Assembly (NCBI GenBank): GCA_036840015.1
Contig: DAISVV010000123.1
Span: 1-9,744, forward strand
Direction: 5' to 3'
Source: SZUA-430 sp036840015
Lineage (GTDB): Bacteria > Pseudomonadota > Alphaproteobacteria > Micropepsales > Micropepsaceae
Length of the DNA: 9,744 bases
The notes beneath the pieces are model-generated. The model worked only from the letters and a program-made list of their open reading frames with translations, did not search any database and was not told where the DNA came from. Made by a program: the position numbers and the translations under genes. Positions 6,597-9,744 of this stretch are shown piece after piece; position 1 is the first letter of the stretch, and each line of letters opens with the position of its first letter.

Positions 6597-7640
6597 CTAC
6601 ACGCCCAGAGTGCGGCGTGCGGCGGCGAGGAAGGCATCGACCTCGGCTGTTGTCGTCGAGAAGGCGCAGACAAGGCGGATGAGCGGTACAGGATCCTCGC
6701 TCGAGGACCAGACATAGAAGCGCGCCCCCTCCTTCTCGAGCCGCCCGCGGGCTGCGTGGTCCGGCAGGGTGAAGAAGACCTCGTTGGCTTCCACGGCATG
6801 GGCGATGCCGACGCCCGGAATGGCGCGCAGGCCCGCCTCGAGCCTGCGGGCCATGGCGTTGGCCTGGCCTGCAAGTGCCAGCCAGAGGCCATTGTCGAGC
6901 ATGGCGTCGAGCTGCGCGGAGACATAGCGCATCTTGGAGACAAGGTGACCCGAGCGCTTGCGGCGGTACTCGAAGTCGCCGGCCTCGGCGGGGTTGAAGA
7001 AGATGACGGCCTCGGCCGCCAGCGCGCCGTTCTTGGTGGCGCCGAAAGACAGGACGTCGACACCGGACTTCCAGGTCAGCTCGGCCGGCGACTTGCCGCT
7101 GCCGGCGACGGCGTTGGCAAACCGTGCGCCGTCCATGTGCACGCGCATTCCCCTTTCGTGTGCCAGCGCGCTGATCGCTGCGATCTCGTCCGGCTTGTAT
7201 GTGGTGCCAAGCTCGGTCGCCTCGGTCAGGGATACCATCTTCGGCTGCACATGGTGGACGAAGCCTGGCTGGAAGTGGCCGAGTGCCGCCTTCAAACCCT
7301 GCGGCGTGAGCTTGCCGCCGTCGCCCTCGACCGGGACAAGCTTGGCCCCTGAGAAGAATTCCGGCGCGCCGCATTCGTCGACCAGGATGTGTGCGTCCGT
7401 ATGACAGAACACGGCGCCCCAGGACGGACAGAAGGTGGCGATCGACAGGGAGTTGGCGGCGGTGCCGGTCAGTACGGGGTGGACGATGACGTCCTTCTCG
7501 AACAGGTCGGAAAAGCGCGCGGCGAGGCGGCGGGACACCTGGTCGGCACCGTAGCTTGCCTCGCGGCCGTCATTGGCGCGCGCAATGGCGTCGATGACGG
7601 CGGGCGCGGCGCCGGCGGTGTTGTCGCTCATGAAGTTCAT
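6597..7640 (-). CDS. ltaE: Low-specificity L-threonine aldolase (Pseudomonas-type)
   Basis: A 347-residue PLP-dependent fold-type I enzyme that splits L-threonine and L-allo-threonine to glycine and acetaldehyde in the cytoplasm. Text typical of the Pseudomonas-type branch: NDGREASYGAD (23-33), TGTAAN 58-63 (phosphate binding), CHTDAHILVDECGAPEFFSG 79-98 with His84 positioned to stack on the cofactor, HMDGARFANA 168-177 with Asp170 and Arg173, and SFGATKNG 198-205 with Lys203 forming the Schiff base. All key residues are present. The start MNFMSDN is normal for the family, but no Shine-Dalgarno precedes it. An in-frame TTG at 7658-7656 has GAGGGGG (7665-7671) six to seven nt upstream, would add six residues, and is a real alternative. 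A second ATG lies at 7631. The small membrane-protein gene is 87 bp upstream on the same strand; strong hairpins between them make co-transcription uncertain. Confidence 0.95.
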   Translation of the reverse strand: MNFMSDNTAGAAPAVIDAIARANDGREASYGADQVSRRLAARFSDLFEKDVIVHPVLTGTAANSLSIATFCPSWGAVFCHTDAHILVDECGAPEFFSGAKLVPVEGDGGKLTPQGLKAALGHFQPGFVHHVQPKMVSLTEATELGTTYKPDEIAAISALAHERGMRVHMDGARFANAVAGSGKSPAELTWKSGVDVLSFGATKNGALAAEAVIFFNPAEAGDFEYRRKRSGHLVSKMRYVSAQLDAMLDNGLWLALAGQANAMARRLEAGLRAIPGVGIAHAVEANEVFFTLPDHAARGRLEKEGARFYVWSSSEDPVPLIRLVCAFSTTTAEVDAFLAAARRTLGV

Positions 7641-7643
7641 GCG

Positions 7644-7680
7644 GGGGGCCCTGTCCAAGCAAGGCCCCCTCTTCGGACAA
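7644..7680 (-). promoter_or_regulatory. Structured leader with two overlapping pairings before the aldolase start
   Basis: On the minus strand GGGGGCC (complement of 7663-7669) can pair with GGCCCCC (complement of 7644-7650), a 7-bp GC hairpin ending 3 nt before the ATG at 7640. TTGTCC (complement of 7675-7680) can pair with GGACAG (complement of 7651-7656), a stem that encloses only the first arm of the other. The two pairings interlock, so they are either alternative folds or a tight pseudoknot. The only SD-like sequence, GAGGGGG, lies in the first arm. A role in translation control is inferred. Confidence 0.4.
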
Positions 7681-7698
7681 ATCGACCGCCGATGCAAT

Positions 7699-7722
7699 GC
7701 GCGCGGCGGCGGGGCCGCGCGC
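7699..7722 (-). other. GC-rich hairpin after the small membrane-protein gene
   Basis: GCGCGCGGC (7699-7707) pairs perfectly with GCCGCGCGC (7714-7722), 9 bp with a 6-nt loop. It lies 5 nt beyond the stop codon of the membrane-protein gene. No T-run follows on the minus strand, so it is not a canonical intrinsic terminator. It could attenuate readthrough into the aldolase gene or protect an mRNA 3' end. Confidence 0.45.
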
Positions 7723-7727
7723 GGGCG

Positions 7728-7970
7728 TCAGTGAGACGCAGCCGGCTTTTGCTGCGAGGGACGGAAGATCAGCCAGAGCAGGCCGAAAAGGAGGATGAAA
7801 GGCGCGAGCGCGAAGGCCAGGTTGATCACGAGGGTGAGCACGGTCGCGACAAGGCCGATCGCCAGGCCAATGCCCGCTGCGGCGAGGCCCAGAAGGATCG
7901 CCAGAAGGATTACGGGCAGGATCAGCACCCAAACCAGAATTGCAATCAGTGCCCCGATGAGATCGGCCAT
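7728..7970 (-). CDS. Small integral-membrane protein, function unknown
   Basis: An 80-residue, extremely hydrophobic protein that I do not recognise. After MADLIG there are about two to three closely spaced membrane segments: roughly 6-28 (LIGALIAILVWVLILPVILL), 29-45 (Gly/Ala/Leu-rich) and 46-68 (ending FGLLWLIF), followed by a short polar, positively charged tail (RPSQQKPAASH), expected on the cytoplasmic side. No catalytic motif, Cys, or lipobox is seen. The ATG is well supported: GGAGGAACC precedes it (GGAGG at 7975-7979, 4 nt spacing), and a good promoter lies at 8010-8037. Strong promoter, strong ribosome-binding site and compact size argue that it is a real expressed gene. Size and topology recall small stress-induced envelope proteins such as PspG, but sequence similarity is not evident, so no function is assigned. 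Confidence 0.85.
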   Translation of the reverse strand: MADLIGALIAILVWVLILPVILLAILLGLAAAGIGLAIGLVATVLTLVINLAFALAPFILLFGLLWLIFRPSQQKPAASH

Positions 7971-8009
7971 GGTTCCTCCAAAATGCTGCGTACTACAGCT
8001 ATTGTGAGC

Positions 8010-8037
8010 TATATAGTATGAAGTGAAGAATAGTCAA
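8010..8037 (-). promoter_or_regulatory. Sigma-70-type promoter of the small membrane-protein gene, with repeat at the start region
   Basis: TTGACT (complement of 8032-8037), a 16-nt spacer and TATATA (complement of 8010-8015) make a good promoter. The start would fall near 8003, about 33 nt before the ATG at 7970. The -10 lies inside the palindrome CTATATAG. Two copies of AGCTAT, at 7997-8002 and 8007-8012, are exactly 10 bp apart, one helical turn, across the start region. That is a plausible operator. Confidence 0.6.
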
Positions 8038-8041
8038 CGGG

Positions 8042-8076
8042 AAAGGGGGCGGCCCCGCATGGAGGCCGCCCCCTTT
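8042..8076 (-). terminator. Intrinsic terminator of the DUF4892-OmpA gene
   Basis: GGGGGCGGCC (8045-8054) pairs with GGCCGCCCCC (8064-8073), a perfect 10-bp stem extended by three A-T pairs (8042-8044 with 8074-8076), loop of 9 nt. On the minus strand it is followed by TTTCCC. It begins 28 nt past the OmpA-gene stop and just before the next promoter, so it insulates the two units. The A/T flanks would let it work in both directions. Confidence 0.85.
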
Positions 8077-8103
8077 ATGGTTAACAAAGCGGTTGACCGG
8101 TGC

Positions 8104-9168
8104 CTATTGCTCGACCATCTCGACGCGTCGGTTCCTGGCGCGACCTTCCTCGGTCCGGTTCGTGGCGACCGGGGCGAGTGAGGCGAGGCCCCTTGCCGTC
8201 ATCCGTGAGGCAGGTATGCCATGCCTTGCCGCCAGCGCCCTGGCGACGGCCTCGGCGCGGCGCTGCGACAGGCCGGTGTTGTAGTCGAGCTTGCCCTGGT
8301 TGTCGGTGTGGCCGACGATGAAGACCTTCAGCTTCGGATCGGCCTTGAGGGCTTTTGCCATCTCGACGAGTTGCGGCTCGGACCCGGGCTTGATGTCTGC
8401 CTTGTCGAAGTCGAACTGGATCCCGTAGAAGACCGCGCGTCCGTCCTTGGCGATGTCGCTCGTGATCTCCTCGGCCTTGAGGGTCACCATCTTTTCTTCC
8501 ATGCCACCGGCTTCGACGACCTGGACGAGGACGCCGACACGGTCATTCATGATCTCGCTGTAGGAGCCGAAGCCACCGCCGCGGTTCAGGCCGGCATAGA
8601 TGGCGACCCAGGAATCCCCGCCTGCCCCGGCCTTGCGGAAGAGCGCGTAACGCGGGTCGACGACCTGGTCGACAAAGGCATTGAGCAGGTGACCGCGGAT
8701 GCCGCTGTAGGACTGGGCGGCAGGCTTGGACACCGGGTTGTCCCAGCGGTAGATCAGGAAATAGAAGGACGGGCCGCAGGCTTCGCCCGCACACTCGAAC
8801 ACGGGCTCGAAGCCCTTGGCGGCGACCGCATTGCGGTAGTTGCGGAAGACTTCTAGCGAGGAGCGCCCGACAGGCGAGATGTAGGCCGTGCGCGTGACCT
8901 TGCCCTGCGCGGTGACGGTCTTGGTAAACTTCTTCTTGCTGTCATAGTACTGGCCCTGCGCGGGGCCAGCGGGCAGCGTGAGTTCGTCGAAGGCCTTTAC
9001 TGTCTGGCCGAGGATGAACGAGCCCTCGTAGCGGCCGGTCAGCGGATGGTCGGCAGACTTGGGCGCGTCCGTCTCGGCCTCGGCGAGGTAGCGCGGGTCG
9101 GGTGCGGCCTGTGCCTGCCCGGCCAGCGCAAGCGCCGCCAAGAGCGCGAAACCCAATACTGCCTTCAT
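8104..9168 (-). CDS. DUF4892 / OmpA-like peptidoglycan-binding envelope protein
   Basis: A 354-residue exported protein. Residues 1-21 are a Sec signal peptide (MKAVLGFALLAALALAGQAQA, cut before APDPR); there is no lipobox Cys, so a soluble periplasmic or outer-membrane-associated location is expected. Residues about 36-235 match DUF4892 (SADHPLTGRYEGS near the start), a domain of unknown role; C125 and C131 could form a disulfide. Residues about 247-354 are a complete OmpA C-terminal domain: FDFDKADIKP 252-261, VGHTDNQG 285-292 with Asp289, GLSQRRAEAV 299-308 with Arg304, and the closing EEGRARNRRVEM. Asp289 and Arg304 sit at the positions that hold meso-diaminopimelate. No beta-barrel domain is seen. 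Start: GGAG in AAGGAGAG, 8 nt before the ATG, and an extended -10 promoter close upstream. Probably anchors or senses the cell wall; the exact job is unknown. Confidence 0.93.
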   Translation of the reverse strand: MKAVLGFALLAALALAGQAQAAPDPRYLAEAETDAPKSADHPLTGRYEGSFILGQTVKAFDELTLPAGPAQGQYYDSKKKFTKTVTAQGKVTRTAYISPVGRSSLEVFRNYRNAVAAKGFEPVFECAGEACGPSFYFLIYRWDNPVSKPAAQSYSGIRGHLLNAFVDQVVDPRYALFRKAGAGGDSWVAIYAGLNRGGGFGSYSEIMNDRVGVLVQVVEAGGMEEKMVTLKAEEITSDIAKDGRAVFYGIQFDFDKADIKPGSEPQLVEMAKALKADPKLKVFIVGHTDNQGKLDYNTGLSQRRAEAVARALAARHGIPASRMTARGLASLAPVATNRTEEGRARNRRVEMVEQ

Positions 9169-9201
9169 CGAATTCTCTCCTTCCAGAGTGCGGGCTGATC
9201 T

Positions 9202-9210
9202 ATTGTAGCA
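9202..9210 (-). promoter_or_regulatory. Extended -10 promoter of the DUF4892-OmpA gene
   Basis: On the minus strand TG-C-TACAAT (complement of 9202-9210) is an extended -10 element. Transcription would start near 9195, about 27 nt before the ATG at 9168. No good -35 hexamer is found at 16-18 nt, which is tolerated with an extended -10. Confidence 0.45.
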
Positions 9211-9311
9211 AGGGGAACACGGCAAGCGCTACTCGTCACACTTGCCGGGCTTTCTCGCAAAACTCGGCATTTCTTTGCGCTATTTTCAGTCGGGCATCCG
9301 GGTGATTCGTG

Positions 9312-9744
9312 ATGGGTGAGGCGTTCGCAGTGGCCGGTGGCCAGGGCGCAGTTGAAGGTTCTGTCGTGCCCTACGGTACGGCCCCTGGCGGTGCGCGCGA
9401 GATCGCCGCCTCCAAGGACTCAAGGCCGCCCGATCTCAGCATCGTGATCCCCACGCTGAACGCCGCGGCGACACTTCGCGAGACCGTGCAGGCGATCGGC
9501 GAGATCCGCGACGTGCTGCGGGTCGAAATCATCGTGGTCGATGGCGGGTCGAGCGATGACACGGTCGACGTGGCCGCGGCGCTGGGCCTGAAGGTCATGC
9601 GGGCTGCCCGCGGGCGCGGCTCGCAACTGTCGGCGGGCGCGCGGGAGGCGCGCGCGCCGTGGCTCCTGTTCCTGCACGCGGACACGACGCTCGAGCCCTT
9701 CTGGTCAACGACTGTCACCTCTTTCATCCGCAACAAGGCCAATG
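9312..9744 (+). CDS. Family 2 glycosyltransferase, TIGR04283 type, 5' part cut by the right edge
   Basis: 144 codons are visible; the gene runs off the window. From residue 41 the sequence is a GT-A family 2 glycosyltransferase: LSIVIPTLNAAATL 42-55, IIVVDGGSSDDT 73-84 (nucleotide-sugar binding Asp77), GRGSQLSAGA 101-110, and LLFLHADTTL 118-127 with the metal-site text H-A-D. The GRG-QL-GA and LFLHADT pairing is typical of the TIGR04283 group, annotated as rSAM/selenodomain-associated or arsenosugar-biosynthesis glycosyltransferases. The substrate is not deducible here. The first 40 residues are a Gly/Ala-rich extension without similarity. ATG 9312 follows an in-frame TGA (9303-9305) and a weak GGTGA; a GTG at 9366 with AAGG 7 nt upstream is an equally good start and would remove 18 residues. 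It is divergent from the OmpA gene with 143 bp between them. Confidence 0.88.
   Translation, partial: MGEAFAVAGGQGAVEGSVVPYGTAPGGAREIAASKDSRPPDLSIVIPTLNAAATLRETVQAIGEIRDVLRVEIIVVDGGSSDDTVDVAAALGLKVMRAARGRGSQLSAGAREARAPWLLFLHADTTLEPFWSTTVTSFIRNKAN

Noticed and set aside
6367..7374. Same-strand open frame extending the Y1 homologue upstream across the aldolase region (564 codons in all)
   Set aside because: The upstream half is an out-of-frame reading of the aldolase gene; Y1 homology begins at MARLARA (6366).
7641..7697. Aldolase start at 7697
   Set aside because: The Cys/Arg/Pro-rich extension is unlike the family, which begins at MNF-SDN; only the nearer TTG at 7658 is a realistic alternative.
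8221..8856. 211-codon open frame opposite the OmpA gene
   Set aside because: Antisense shadow; the minus strand has an intact signal peptide, DUF4892 and OmpA domain with its own signals.

Overview
The window comes from a GC-rich genome, almost certainly an alphaproteobacterium. The pointers are a class A small heat-shock gene behind a ROSE-type RNA thermometer, a TPR protein of the kind often joined to a sulfotransferase domain, a DUF4892-OmpA protein, a Pseudomonas-type L-threonine aldolase beginning MNF-SDN, and an ADP-forming acyl-CoA synthetase/GNAT fusion. Nothing visible fixes the order or genus. There are no RNA genes, CRISPR arrays or insertion-sequence ends, and most of the window reads as ordinary chromosome.

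Layout. 1-784 (-): 5' part of a TPR protein running off the left edge. 785-1029: divergent spacer holding a sigma-32-type promoter and a three-hairpin 5' leader whose last hairpin masks the Shine-Dalgarno of hsp20 (1030-1503, +). A strong terminator (1537-1566) separates hsp20 from the convergent 895-residue acyl-CoA synthetase/GNAT gene (1567-4254, -). 4255-4671 is a long divergent spacer with no gene. 4672-5601 (+): HSL-family alpha/beta hydrolase with its own terminator. 5680-6366 (-): REP-associated/IS200-like Y1 transposase homologue. 6597-7640 (-): threonine aldolase, preceded by unusual leader structure. 7728-7970 (-): tiny integral-membrane protein. 8042-8076: terminator of the DUF4892-OmpA gene (8104-9168, -). 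9312-end (+): start of a TIGR04283-type family 2 glycosyltransferase, cut by the right edge.

How the genes work together. There is no long operon. Most genes stand alone, each with recognisable punctuation. The one possible co-transcribed pair is the small membrane protein followed by the aldolase, 87 bp apart but with a strong hairpin between them.

The most interesting features are cases where a clear family member has lost or moved a key catalytic residue. The Y1 transposase homologue reads Q-V-Q where the metal-binding H-U-H should be. The HSL hydrolase reads G-D-G-S-G-G where the nucleophile elbow should read G-D-S-A-G-G. Conversely, the synthetase/GNAT fusion keeps the phosphohistidine that the protein acetyltransferase Pat is reported to lack. 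The hsp20 leader is a textbook-quality RNA thermometer. No complete new multi-gene system is visible.
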